Shown in pieces: positions 43,143 through 52,750 of a stretch of DNA of 57,468 bases (position 1 is its first letter; each line of letters opens with the position of its first letter). A program made the translations under genes and the position numbers. The DNA comes from Planktothrix sp. PCC 11201 (GTDB lineage Bacteria > Cyanobacteriota > Cyanobacteriia > Cyanobacteriales > Microcoleaceae): positions 159,075-216,542 of the forward strand of contig NZ_LT797701.1 in the NCBI RefSeq assembly GCF_900009135.1, read 5' to 3'. The notes beneath the pieces are model-generated. The model had not been told where the DNA came from and searched no databases. It saw nothing but the letters and a program-made list of their open reading frames with translations.

Positions 43143-44966
43143 ATGGGTTTAACACCAATTCAAATGACACTCATGAAACGAATTCTGGGACTAACAACGC
43201 TAATCAGTATGGTCTTGGTATCCTCAACATCGGCCGAACAACCTTTATATGTTGCCTATCCGCCGCCAGATCACAAAACCACCTCTGACCGTATTTTTTT
43301 GATTGGAACAGCAACACCCGATGGAGAAGTTTCGATTAATGGTCAAGTGGTTCCCCGAAGCCAAGCTGGTCACTTTGCACCCACATTTCCATTGCAACTT
43401 GGGGAAAACAATTTCATTTTACGCTACAAAGATCAAAAAATCAAACTTAATATTACTCGAATTTCCACTGAAGCGAGCCCTGGGAATAATGTCAGCTTTT
43501 TAAAGGATTCATTGACTCCCTCTGAGAATCTGGCTATCCTCCCCGGGGAGTTAATTTGTTTTAGTGCGATCGCCCCAGAAAAATCAACGGTTTCTGTTGA
43601 ATTAGCCGGACAAATCCTATCTTTATCCCCCCAGTCCCAGAGCTTAGAATTACCCGATAACAAAGCGGTTTTAACTGGAACCAATCAACCGATAAAATCT
43701 GATACAGTAAAATATCAAGGATGTGGGAAAATCGCCGAGAATTTGCCATTTTCCGATCCCCAAAAATCCTTAGATTTAGGTCAAGCAAAATATCAATTAA
43801 CCCTGAATAATCAAACCATTACCCAACGGGCAACGGGGAAAATTTCTATTCTCTCTCCGACTCAATTTGAAGTGGCTGAAGTCATCGTCGATGAAGGCGT
43901 AGCCCGCACTGGCCCGAGTAGCGATCATTCCCGTTTAACTCCTTTACCCAAGGGAACCCGTGCCACCATTATCGGACGACAAGGAGATTATTTACGTCTT
44001 GATTATGGGGGCTGGATTAAAGCCAATGAAACCCGGATAACCACCGAGTCAGTCCCGCCGAATTCCTTAATTAGAAGTGCTAGTTCTCGTCAAGTTGGGG
44101 ATTGGTTAGAGGTTTCTTTTCCTCTACAAGTGGCAGTTCCCATCACCGTTAAACAAGAAGATCAGAGTTTAACCTTAACCCTCCATAACACAACGGCAAA
44201 AACCGATACGATTCGGTTTAATGATAATCCTTTAATTTCGCGTATGGATTGGCAACCGATTTTATCTCCCCTGGGAGAATCACAAAATGCGGTGCAATAT
44301 ACATTTCATTTTAAAACCAAACAACAATGGGGTTATAAACTCCGTTATGATGGCACAACTTTAGTTTTATCTCTGAAAAATCCCCCACACCTCCAATCAA
44401 ATTTACCCTTATCGGGGTTAAAAATTTTAATTGATCCCGGTCATGGCAGCCCCAATGATTTAGGGTCAAAAGGGCCGACAGGATATCCTGAAAAAGATGT
44501 CAATTTAGTAGTTTCTAAACTATTAGAAACCGAACTAATTAAACGCGGTGCATCGGTATTTATGACCCGCAACGGCGATGAAGATTTGTACCCTCAAGAT
44601 CGGGTAAAAATGATTAATCAACAGGAACCGGATTTATCCCTTTCTATTCATTATAATGCCTTACCCGATAATGGAGATGCCATCAAAACCAAAGGAGTAA
44701 GTACCTTTTGGTATAACCCTCAAGCCCACGATTTAGCCGTCTTTTTACATGAATATTTAGTGAATAAACTTAACCGTCCTTCCTATGGCGTATTTTGGAA
44801 TAATTTGGCATTGACTCGTCCTACGGTTGCCCCATCTTTGTTATTAGAATTGGGATTTATGATTAATCCCGAAGAATTTGAATGGATTGTTAATCCCCAA
44901 GAACAACAAAAACTAGCAATAACCTTAGCCGATGGCATCGTAGAATGGGTTAGTAAAACTCAATAG
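43143..44966 (+). CDS. Secreted N-acetylmuramoyl-L-alanine amidase with SH3b domain
   Basis: The enzyme cuts the amide between MurNAc and the stem peptide in the cell wall. The 607-residue precursor has a signal peptide (to about residue 31; starts at 43143, 43164 or 43173 are all possible), two beta-rich regions, a bacterial SH3-type domain (about 247-300, GVARTGPSSDHSRLTPLPKG), and an Amidase_3 domain (about 425-605). Zinc ligands are His434 (DPGHG), Glu450 (PEKDVN) and His503 (SIHYN); the catalytic Glu is in LLELGFMI. It is likely a periplasmic cell-division or remodelling amidase. Tandem GGGGAAT repeats follow its stop. Confidence 0.93.
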   Translation: MGLTPIQMTLMKRILGLTTLISMVLVSSTSAEQPLYVAYPPPDHKTTSDRIFLIGTATPDGEVSINGQVVPRSQAGHFAPTFPLQLGENNFILRYKDQKIKLNITRISTEASPGNNVSFLKDSLTPSENLAILPGELICFSAIAPEKSTVSVELAGQILSLSPQSQSLELPDNKAVLTGTNQPIKSDTVKYQGCGKIAENLPFSDPQKSLDLGQAKYQLTLNNQTITQRATGKISILSPTQFEVAEVIVDEGVARTGPSSDHSRLTPLPKGTRATIIGRQGDYLRLDYGGWIKANETRITTESVPPNSLIRSASSRQVGDWLEVSFPLQVAVPITVKQEDQSLTLTLHNTTAKTDTIRFNDNPLISRMDWQPILSPLGESQNAVQYTFHFKTKQQWGYKLRYDGTTLVLSLKNPPHLQSNLPLSGLKILIDPGHGSPNDLGSKGPTGYPEKDVNLVVSKLLETELIKRGASVFMTRNGDEDLYPQDRVKMINQQEPDLSLSIHYNALPDNGDAIKTKGVSTFWYNPQAHDLAVFLHEYLVNKLNRPSYGVFWNNLALTRPTVAPSLLLELGFMINPEEFEWIVNPQEQQKLAITLADGIVEWVSKTQ

Positions 44967-45040
44967 AATAGGGAATGGGGAATGGGGAATGGGGAATGGG
45001 GAATGGGGAATGGGGAATGGGGAATGGGGAATGGGTAGTA
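44967..45040. repeat. Tandem heptamer array GGGGAAT
   Basis: About nine copies of GGGGAAT lie between the amidase stop and the photoreceptor kinase 3' end. The first is the variant AGGGAAT. Copy number is likely variable between strains. No coding capacity. Confidence 0.85.
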
Positions 45041-45090
45041 GGTGGGTGCAAAGAAACTTTACTCTATTGGGGTGAGATTTGGAACGTAAT

Positions 45091-47826
45091 TTATCCGATT
45101 TGATGAACCGGAATTTCCACAATAAATTCTGTCCCTTCTTCGGGTAAAGGCTGACATTCAATCATTCCCTTATGTTTTTCCACTACAATTTGATAACTGA
45201 TCGATAACCCTAATCCCGTGCCTTTACCCGCAGGTTTAGTGGTAAAAAATGGGTCAAAAACCCGATTTTTAACTGATTCAGGAATGCCATGACCATTATC
45301 TTGAATAATAATTCTAACCCTTTCTATCGGTTGTTCTTGGCTCGGTGGCACTAACTGGGTTTGAATTGAAATGGCTAAATATCTAGTGTCTAAAGACTCC
45401 TTAGACAAGGATTCCAATTCATCAATAGCATTACTAATAATATTCATAAACACTTGATTCAATTGGGCTGCATAGCACTCCACTTTAGGAAGTTTCCCAT
45501 ATTTCTTAATAATCTCAATCGTCGGACGATCGGGTTTAGATTTTAAGCGATGTTGTAGAATTAATAGGGTGCTATCAATCCCCTCATGAATATCAACCGC
45601 TTTCACCTCAGACTCATCTAAACGGGAGAAATTTCTTAAAGATAAAACTAACTGCCGAATCCGGTCAGCACCAACTTTCATCGAAGATAAAATCTTGGGG
45701 AGATCCTCTTGAATAAACTCAAATTCTATTTCTTCAATTTTATCTTCAATCTCCTCAGAAATATCAGGATACTGTTTTTGATATAATTGAACTAACTCTA
45801 ATAAATCTCTGGTGTAGTCCGTAGCATAACTCAGATTTCCATAAATAAAATTAACAGGGTTATTAATTTCATGCGCGACTCCAGCCACTAGCTGCCCTAA
45901 ACTCGACATCTTTTCACTTTGTACCAACTGACTTTGGGTTTGTTGTAAATCTTGAGCTAATTCCTCCGCTTTTTTTTGAATCCCTGCATAGAGTTCTGCT
46001 TGGAGTAAAGCGACTCCGAATTGAGTCCCAATTTGAGCTAGTAACTTAATTTCTTCCTCTTGCCAATGACGGGGATAGGAATTTTGATAAGCTGCGAGTA
46101 ATCCCCAAAGGGATTGTCCTTGTAAAATTGGAACAATGATATAGGATCTAGCCTGTAATTGTTCAAGTAATTGAATATGACAAGGATTATGTCCGGCGGT
46201 ATAAATATCATCAACGGCATAGGTTTTATTATCTCGATACCGTCCTCCTAAAGTTTCTTGTAAATAGGTATCTTGAATCATGGGAACCGTATCTAGTAAC
46301 GAGTTCCATCCTTCCGTCACAGACTCAGCCACAAAATAACCCGACCAATCGGAACTAAAGCGATAAACCACAACTCGCTCGGCATTTAAAAACGCTCTAA
46401 CTTCGGCGGCAGTAGTATTAAAAACAGTAGAAATATCTAAAGAATTTCTAATTTTTTCAATAACTTGATATAACAATTTTTGCTGTTCATTGGCTTTTTG
46501 TCTTTCAGTTAACTGCGCTACTGTTTTTGCCTGTTCTTGTACCTGTTCAATATAATCAATTTGTTGTAAAGCAACTTCTAAATTTTGAGCAATTTGACTG
46601 ACAAATTCTATTTCTTCGGGTTGCCAATGGCGAGGATAATCACATTGATGAATACACAGTAAACCCCAAAGATTTTGGGATTTAAGCAGAGGAACAACTA
46701 AGTTAGCTCGAATTTGAAACTGGGCTAAAATTTGATGATGACACTCTTGTAAATTAGCCTGATAAATGTCAGGAATCGCATTAATTTTACCCTGTTGATA
46801 CAGATTATAAAACTGATCCGAAAAACAATGATCTTCTACTTTTTGAGCTAAAGCCGAATTAAATCCCGCAACTACATCTTCGGAGATAAATTCTCCTTCC
46901 CCATATCCCGAATTGGGATTAAAGCGAAAAACACCTACTCGATCCGCATTTAAAAGCTGTCTAACCTCTGTTACAGTAGCTTGAAAAAGCTGATTAAGAT
47001 TTAATGTTTCTCGAATTCGACTAATCACCCTGGTTAATGTTTTTCGTTGTTCTAATTCTTGGGATATTGCTTGACCTAACTCCCGTTGCCCAATTGCGGT
47101 TCCTAGATGTTGAGCAATTTCTGTAACAAATTCAATTTCATCGGGTTGCCAATCTCGGCGTTGGTGACAATCATACACCCATAAACATCCCCATAATTGT
47201 TGATTTTTATATAAACAAACCCCTAATTTTGCTCTAACTTGATAATCCCTCATCCATTGGAACATTAAGGGATTAAATCCGCTATAATAAATATCTGAGA
47301 TTACTAGGGGTTGATGATTTTGTGCGGTGGGATTAAAACCCAATAATTCTTCTGTTTTGATCTCAAAATTCAACAAGGATCTAAACTCAGGTAATACTGT
47401 TTCAGCAATATATTTTCCTTTGATATTTTCAGTATCCCTATACCATTTTACAATTGCCACCCGATCAACTTTGAGATATTGCTGGAGTTGTTCCGTCGTA
47501 TTTTTTAACAGGGTTTCCAGGTCTAAACATTGATTGATTTGCCCAATTATTTTTGATATGGATTTGTAACGCTGAGATTGCAATTGAGCTTGAATTAAGA
47601 GAGAATTTGAAGTGTCTTGTAGTTGCCTTAAATGGGTAACATCTTCGACAAAAATATCCTCGCTATTGTCAGCAAGATCCTGTAAATCTTCCCAACTCGT
47701 CAAACTAGATAATTCTAGTTCATAAGGTAAGAGTTTCAGGTTTAAAATTCCCTGCAATTGGGCAAAGGTACTGTCATTTAGACAGCATTTTCGTAATTGC
47801 TCCCATTGATGCTGATTTACGATCAT
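45091..47826 (-). CDS. Hybrid histidine kinase with three GAF domains, two cyanobacteriochrome-type
   Basis: Read from ATG 47826 the protein has 911 residues. GAF1 (about 90-245) lacks a bilin Cys: Leu replaces it at FNPLMF. GAF2 (about 265-420) carries both a DXCF motif, DHCF (332-335), and the canonical Cys362-His (QECHHQ), so it should bind a bilin and switch between blue- and green-type states. GAF3 (about 450-610) has Cys549-His (NPCHIQLLEQ), Trp507 and DTYLQETLGGRYRDN, as in red/green cyanobacteriochromes. HisKA (His652 in GVAHEINNP) and HATPase (DNGHGIP, GKGTGLGLS) follow. No membrane helix. Response regulator not adjacent. The gene 3' of it is another photoreceptor kinase. Confidence 0.9.
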   Translation of the reverse strand: MIVNQHQWEQLRKCCLNDSTFAQLQGILNLKLLPYELELSSLTSWEDLQDLADNSEDIFVEDVTHLRQLQDTSNSLLIQAQLQSQRYKSISKIIGQINQCLDLETLLKNTTEQLQQYLKVDRVAIVKWYRDTENIKGKYIAETVLPEFRSLLNFEIKTEELLGFNPTAQNHQPLVISDIYYSGFNPLMFQWMRDYQVRAKLGVCLYKNQQLWGCLWVYDCHQRRDWQPDEIEFVTEIAQHLGTAIGQRELGQAISQELEQRKTLTRVISRIRETLNLNQLFQATVTEVRQLLNADRVGVFRFNPNSGYGEGEFISEDVVAGFNSALAQKVEDHCFSDQFYNLYQQGKINAIPDIYQANLQECHHQILAQFQIRANLVVPLLKSQNLWGLLCIHQCDYPRHWQPEEIEFVSQIAQNLEVALQQIDYIEQVQEQAKTVAQLTERQKANEQQKLLYQVIEKIRNSLDISTVFNTTAAEVRAFLNAERVVVYRFSSDWSGYFVAESVTEGWNSLLDTVPMIQDTYLQETLGGRYRDNKTYAVDDIYTAGHNPCHIQLLEQLQARSYIIVPILQGQSLWGLLAAYQNSYPRHWQEEEIKLLAQIGTQFGVALLQAELYAGIQKKAEELAQDLQQTQSQLVQSEKMSSLGQLVAGVAHEINNPVNFIYGNLSYATDYTRDLLELVQLYQKQYPDISEEIEDKIEEIEFEFIQEDLPKILSSMKVGADRIRQLVLSLRNFSRLDESEVKAVDIHEGIDSTLLILQHRLKSKPDRPTIEIIKKYGKLPKVECYAAQLNQVFMNIISNAIDELESLSKESLDTRYLAISIQTQLVPPSQEQPIERVRIIIQDNGHGIPESVKNRVFDPFFTTKPAGKGTGLGLSISYQIVVEKHKGMIECQPLPEEGTEFIVEIPVHQIG

Positions 47827-47909
47827 ATACAAGTGCCTAATACTATCAGTTTGCCAACCTATCTACAGTATAAAACATCACTTATAATCTTGGATATGAA
47901 TTTTACCGT

Positions 47910-50726
47910 TTACGAATCGAGAGCCACATCAGGTAAAGATTGTCTCAAAGGAATTTCTATTCTAAATTCCGTTCCTATTCCCCAGTGAGAGAGGCATTGG
48001 AGCGATCCCTGATGTTTTTCAACAATGATTTGATAACTAATTGATAACCCTAATCCCGTCCCCTGACCCACAGGTTTTGTGGTAAAAAACGGATCAAAGA
48101 TATGGGGAAGTAAGGCATTAGGAACACCCGTACCATTGTCAATGATCGAGATCACAATTTTAGGTGCTGCTGTAATTTCATCCCTCAAGGCTGTACGGAT
48201 TTCTAAAGAGGGTTGTGTCTGTTCTGGATAGGACGGCGACTGATTTGCTCCCTGCACTTGTAATCCTAACGCATCTAGGGCATTACTAAGAAGATTCATA
48301 AATACTTGATTGAGTAAGCTGGCGTAACATTCCACGGGGGGAAGGTCGCCATACTGTCGTTTCACTTGAATGGATGGAGAGGTCGTGTCTGAATCAATAT
48401 TCAGGCGATGTTGTAACAGCAATAATGTACTTTCAATTCCTTCATGAATATCAACAAATTTTAAATCCGCTTGATCTAGTCGGGCAAAATTGCGTAAAGA
48501 GAGAACTAATTGACGAATGCGATCGGCCCCACTTTGCATCGATTCCACAATTTTAGGTAAATCTTGGGTAATAAAATCCAACTCAATGGTGCTAATATAT
48601 TTAACAATTTCCGGTTGAGGACAGGGATAATGGTGTTGATAAAGTTGAATTAGAGTTAATAAATTTTGGCTATATTCACTGGCATAGATTAAGTTGCCAA
48701 AGATAAAATTAATCGGATTATTGATTTCATGGGCAACTCCCGCGACTAACCGCCCCAAACTTAACATTTTTTCCGTTTGAATTAGTTGACTTTGGGTTTT
48801 TTGTAACTCATTTAAAGTTTGGGTGAGTTGTTCCGCTTTCGCCTGTTCATTTTGGGCGGATTTTAGACTTTGTTGATACAATTCCGTTTGATAAATGGCG
48901 ATCGCTGCTTGATCTGCTAATTGTTGTAAAATATCTAATTCCTCAACTTCCCAATTGCGAGTCTGGGTACATTCATGGGCAATTAATAATCCCCACAATT
49001 TAGACTCTTGATTAATCGGCACAATTAAATTTGCCTTCACGCACAAACTTTCTAAAAATTCTTGATGACAAAGGGCTAAATTTTCCTTATAAACATCGGA
49101 AATAGCCCGCATTCTTCCTTCTCGATAAAGATCCGCCATCTCCTTGGGAAAACAATCATCGGGTGTTTTAATCCCCAAAATCGAGCCAATTGATTTCCGT
49201 CGATCTTCAAATACAACTTCTCCCGCCTGTCCACTAATCAGTTGATAAATCACCACCCGATCCGTATCTAATAAAACTCTAACTTCCCGCACTAAACAAG
49301 ATAAAGTGGCGTTTAAATCCAGCGTCCGACGAATTTGATCGGTAATTCGTTCTAGGGTTTTAGCAAAATCTAAGGAGCGTTGAAGTTGAGAGGTTCTTTC
49401 CGCAATTTGCTGCTCTAAATTAATATTTAAAATTTGAACTTCTTGATATAATCGATATTGTTGAATCGCCATCGCAAATTTACGACTTAATGCTGTGGCT
49501 AAAGTTAACTCCTCTTCTGTCCAAGGTTGAGCTTGTCCCTGTTTAGACTCTCGCCAAATTTCAAAAGACTGCCGGGGCATCATCTGTTTAATACTCGGAT
49601 CAAATTCTCCCGCCCACAAAGTTTCTGTATCAATTTCTTCCCGAAAAATGGTCAGTACCCCTAATAATTGCTGACGAGATTGAATCGGTAAAACTAATAA
49701 TCCTCGGATTAATGTGGACTGAAAGGCTGAGATTAAAACCCGCCATTGATATTCCTTATAAACATCGGTGATCACCCAAGGAGATAAGGATTGATTCGGT
49801 ATACCTGAATGATGGGAGGGCGTTTCATAACCTTGACTTAACCAATGTTGCCACAGGGGATGTTCCTCTAAAATACCTGAAGCACTACCCATAGGAGCAT
49901 GGGGCTGTTTACCCGCCGTGAACACCTCCACCGGACTCAGGGAATAGGCCGGAACATAGAGCCGTCCCCCCACTCCAGCCAGGGCTTTAACGGTGGCTTC
50001 TAATGCCTCTTGTAGTTCAATCGTCGGGCGTTCATGGAGTAGAGAAGCAATACTATTGATGGTGGCTTCCTGTTGGGCTTTTTGTTGAGTTTGGCTTAAT
50101 AAATTAGTCTGGGTGATCGCAATTGCCAATTGATCCACTAATAACTGGATCACTTGGATATCTGTTTCAGCAAGGGTTTGGGGTTCGGCGTGGTGAGAAA
50201 CTAATAATCCCCAGAGTAGCGGAGTTTCACCGACTAGGTTATTGGGGGAGTTGAGCAAAATCGGAATCGCCAGGGAAGACTCTACCCCCATCGCGGTTAA
50301 ATAGGCTTGGTGGCAAGGATCAAGGCTGCGATAGTCTATCCCTGATGGGGTTTGGGCTTCTCCCGAGTCGTTGCTAATCCCAAATTTTCCCTCACCGACA
50401 TTGATAATGGTGCGTTGACGCAGGGAACAAAACATTTCCCGAGCATGGGGGGGAATATCATCGACGGGAAAATGTAATCCCAACAAGGAGGGAAGGCGAT
50501 CGCGATCGCGATCGCGAGATTCGGCCACCACTTCCCCACTACCATCGGGACTAAATTGATAAATCATAATCCGATCCGTTCCCAAAAATGAACGAATTTC
50601 GGCAACGGTGGCGGTTAAAATTCCCGGTAATTCCAGGGATTGACGAATACGGTTCGTCATCCGATGTAGTAAGACCTGTTGATCCAATTTAGATTGAAGT
50701 TGTTGTGTATTATCCAACCGATTCAT
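47910..50726 (-). CDS. Phytochrome-like (Cph2-type) hybrid histidine kinase with DXCF GAF
   Basis: The 938-residue protein has a phytochrome-type GAF1 (about 20-205) with FPVDDIPPHAREMF and Cys138-His (DPCHQ). GAF2/PHY-like (about 215-425) bears the tongue motif PRQSF (384-388) and WAGEFDP, as in the knotless group II phytochrome module. GAF3 (about 455-615) has DDCF (523-526) and Cys553-His, a DXCF cyanobacteriochrome. A coiled coil leads to HisKA (His666 in GVAHEINNP) and HATPase. The pair of light domains suggests red/far-red plus blue/green sensing in one kinase. Three overlapping HIP1 octamers encode RDRDRDR (near residue 70). The start ATG at 50726 is clear. It is separated from the preceding kinase by 83 bases. 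Confidence 0.88.
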   Translation of the reverse strand: MNRLDNTQQLQSKLDQQVLLHRMTNRIRQSLELPGILTATVAEIRSFLGTDRIMIYQFSPDGSGEVVAESRDRDRDRLPSLLGLHFPVDDIPPHAREMFCSLRQRTIINVGEGKFGISNDSGEAQTPSGIDYRSLDPCHQAYLTAMGVESSLAIPILLNSPNNLVGETPLLWGLLVSHHAEPQTLAETDIQVIQLLVDQLAIAITQTNLLSQTQQKAQQEATINSIASLLHERPTIELQEALEATVKALAGVGGRLYVPAYSLSPVEVFTAGKQPHAPMGSASGILEEHPLWQHWLSQGYETPSHHSGIPNQSLSPWVITDVYKEYQWRVLISAFQSTLIRGLLVLPIQSRQQLLGVLTIFREEIDTETLWAGEFDPSIKQMMPRQSFEIWRESKQGQAQPWTEEELTLATALSRKFAMAIQQYRLYQEVQILNINLEQQIAERTSQLQRSLDFAKTLERITDQIRRTLDLNATLSCLVREVRVLLDTDRVVIYQLISGQAGEVVFEDRRKSIGSILGIKTPDDCFPKEMADLYREGRMRAISDVYKENLALCHQEFLESLCVKANLIVPINQESKLWGLLIAHECTQTRNWEVEELDILQQLADQAAIAIYQTELYQQSLKSAQNEQAKAEQLTQTLNELQKTQSQLIQTEKMLSLGRLVAGVAHEINNPINFIFGNLIYASEYSQNLLTLIQLYQHHYPCPQPEIVKYISTIELDFITQDLPKIVESMQSGADRIRQLVLSLRNFARLDQADLKFVDIHEGIESTLLLLQHRLNIDSDTTSPSIQVKRQYGDLPPVECYASLLNQVFMNLLSNALDALGLQVQGANQSPSYPEQTQPSLEIRTALRDEITAAPKIVISIIDNGTGVPNALLPHIFDPFFTTKPVGQGTGLGLSISYQIIVEKHQGSLQCLSHWGIGTEFRIEIPLRQSLPDVALDS
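50496..50517. repeat. Three overlapping HIP1 octamers in a coding region
   Basis: The run has GCGATCGC at 50496, 50502 and 50508. It encodes alternating Arg-Asp near residue 70 of the Cph2-type kinase, in a loop of the first GAF domain. HIP1 is a cyanobacterial sequence of unclear function. Confidence 0.85.
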
Positions 50727-50923
50727 AATAATATCCTAATCAGTTATTAGTTATCAGTTATCAGTTATTAGTTATCTTAGCCCGAAATTTATTTCCGAGC
50801 TTTTGGCGTTAAGTTGACACTGATGGAGGAGATCTCGTCCCTACTTATTTTCTTCTTTGATAAATGATAACCAATGACTAATAGCTGATAAATGATAACT
50901 GATAAATGATAACTGATAACTGA
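50727..50923. repeat. Short TTATCAGT/AACTGAT repeats and a half copy of the 165-bp MITE
   Basis: Repeats of AGTTATCAGTTATTAG lie at 50741-50775 and of GATAACTGATAAATGATAAC at 50868-50922. Between them, 50778-50825 has TAGCCCGAAATTTATTTCC and TTAAGTTGACACTGATG, one end of the MITE at 7411-7575 with a single change in the terminal repeat. No gene is visible. Confidence 0.75.
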
Positions 50924-52021
50924 TTAAAAGGGCATTAATTGTTTAATGGCTTTACTGGCAATATCTCCGTAGCGCAGTTGACCACAGAAAATTTTACTCA
51001 TAATCTTTGTGGCGGCGGGCATTTTTACTCCAGCCTTATAAGCAACTTTCGGAAAACGATAGAATGCACCGCCTAGACGTCCGGCCCAGACCATATCTGC
51101 GCCCCATTCATCTTTCATGACTTGGGTGTAGCCTTCTAAAGCATTACCGACACCGCCTAAGGCTTGATCAATCGCCTCTGCGGCTTTAACTCCACTCAGG
51201 ATTGAAGGACGAATGCCCTCGGCTGATAATGGATCAACTAAACTGGCTGCTTCTCCGGCAATTAGAGCATTTTGGGTATGTAAAGTTTTATCTCCATCCC
51301 AGAGACACAGAGGATGGTCATAAATAGTTGCACTGCCTAAACTCGCTTTACTGGCATAATCCAGTAAGTCCTGCTTCAGATTTTTAGGTTCTCCCCCGAT
51401 AAAAGTAGCAATACTCAAGGAGTAACCATCGGCCTTGGGGAATCCCCAAATACTACCATTTTTTACCATGCCAAATTCAAAACTGGGTAATAACGGTTGA
51501 TCCGTTACCACTTCCATAAATTGACTTTGACGCAGTTTAGACTGTTTCAGTCCTAACCATTTTGCCATTGAACCTTTAGCCCCATCAGCCCCAATTAAAT
51601 ATTTAGCGGTTAGGGGTTCAGTGGTGGTATTCACTTGCCAACGATCGCTTTTAAATTCAATCCCGGTAACTTCTGTATTGTCCTGGAGTTGCGCCCCCTG
51701 ACCCTTAGCCTGTTGGATGAGAAATTGATCAAATACATCCCGTCGCACCATCCACATCGGAACGGGAATATCGGATTCTACCGCATCATTTAATTGCCAG
51801 GTATAGCGAATTCGTTCCACCGTTGTCGAAATTGCCGGGCTAAAATCAAAATCAAACCATTGGGCGATCGCCGGAGAAACTCCCCCTCCACAGGGTTTTA
51901 AGCGGGGAAAAGTTTCTCTTTCCAGAATTAAAACCGAACGTCCGCGTTTGGCTAAATGATAGGCTGCTGCTCCTCCGGCTGGGCCAGCACCAACAATAAT
52001 ACAGTCAAATATTGTTGTCAT
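50924..52021 (-). CDS. FAD-dependent oxidoreductase, geranylgeranyl reductase family
   Basis: The 365-residue protein has an N-terminal FAD loop (DCIIVGAGPAGGAAAYHLAKRG), the ILERETFPRLKPCGGG segment, and LIGADGAKGSMAKWLG. The second FAD contact is NALIAGEAASLVDPLSAEGI. These are diagnostic of the geranylgeranyl reductase family, which includes ChlP and archaeal lipid reductases. This is a paralog, as true ChlP is usually about 400 residues and differs at the N-terminus; the substrate is unknown. The gene lies between repeat blocks and upstream of no clear partner. Confidence 0.85.
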   Translation of the reverse strand: MTTIFDCIIVGAGPAGGAAAYHLAKRGRSVLILERETFPRLKPCGGGVSPAIAQWFDFDFSPAISTTVERIRYTWQLNDAVESDIPVPMWMVRRDVFDQFLIQQAKGQGAQLQDNTEVTGIEFKSDRWQVNTTTEPLTAKYLIGADGAKGSMAKWLGLKQSKLRQSQFMEVVTDQPLLPSFEFGMVKNGSIWGFPKADGYSLSIATFIGGEPKNLKQDLLDYASKASLGSATIYDHPLCLWDGDKTLHTQNALIAGEAASLVDPLSAEGIRPSILSGVKAAEAIDQALGGVGNALEGYTQVMKDEWGADMVWAGRLGGAFYRFPKVAYKAGVKMPAATKIMSKIFCGQLRYGDIASKAIKQLMPF

Positions 52022-52032
52022 AAGAACTACTA

Positions 52033-52060
52033 ATTAGTTATCAGTTATCAGAGTTATCAG
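52033..52060. repeat. Short TTATCAG repeats
   Basis: TTAGTTATCAGTTATC and AGAGTTATCAGCC are copies of the same short unit as at 50741, 55206 and 56338. Intergenic, no gene. Confidence 0.6.
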
Positions 52061-52201
52061 CCAAGAGTGTATTGATTCACCTATGAACTCTTGTACTGAT
52101 AATTGTTGACTATTGCCTATTTTTGATGGTTTTTTCGCTTAAGGATGAAGCGGGGATTAACTGTTAATAACAAATCCCCAACTTCAACTCTCACCCTGGT
52201 G

Positions 52202-52750
52202 TTAAACAGTGGTGATGTCTTTTTCTTTGACCGCCAAGGCTTCATCGATTTTAGCGATGTACTTGTCTGTTAGTTTCTGAACGGAATCTTGTAAATCAGC
52301 AGATTCATCTTTTGAGAATTCACTACTTTTTTCCTGTTTCCGAATCGAATCAATTGCATCCCGACGAATATTTCTGACGGCGACTTTGCCATCTTCGGCC
52401 AATTTAGCCACTTGTTTGACTAATTCTTTTCGGCGATCGCTGGTTAAAGGGGGGATATTCAGACGGATCACAGAACCGTCATTATTCGGTGTTAACCCAA
52501 TATCCGACATCAAAATCGCTTTCTCAATAATATTCAGGGTGTTGCGATCAAACGGCTGAATGGCAATGGTGGTGGAGTCGGGGGTGCTAATGTTCGCCAA
52601 TGCTTTTAAGTGCATTTGACTCCCGTAATATTCCACGATGATTCGATCTAATAAACTGGTATTTGCTCGTCCAGTCCGAATAGTATTGAAGGAGCGCTGA
52701 GCCGCCTCCAATGCTTTAACCATGTGATCTTCAACTTCAGCTAACTTCAC
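52202..52750 (-). CDS. frr: Ribosome recycling factor
   Basis: RRF with EF-G splits the post-termination ribosome. From the GTG at 52750 the protein has 182 residues and begins [10 protein letters not shown], the usual cyanobacterial start. The core has [33 protein letters not shown] and [21 protein letters not shown], all conserved. GGAGG lies five bases before the GTG; a TTG at 52762 is not favoured. It overlaps the 3' end of pyrH by 14 bases, so translation is probably coupled. Confidence 0.96.
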   Translation of the reverse strand: MKLAEVEDHMVKALEAAQRSFNTIRTGRANTSLLDRIIVEYYGSQMHLKALANISTPDSTTIAIQPFDRNTLNIIEKAILMSDIGLTPNNDGSVIRLNIPPLTSDRRKELVKQVAKLAEDGKVAVRNIRRDAIDSIRKQEKSSEFSKDESADLQDSVQKLTDKYIAKIDEALAVKEKDITTV

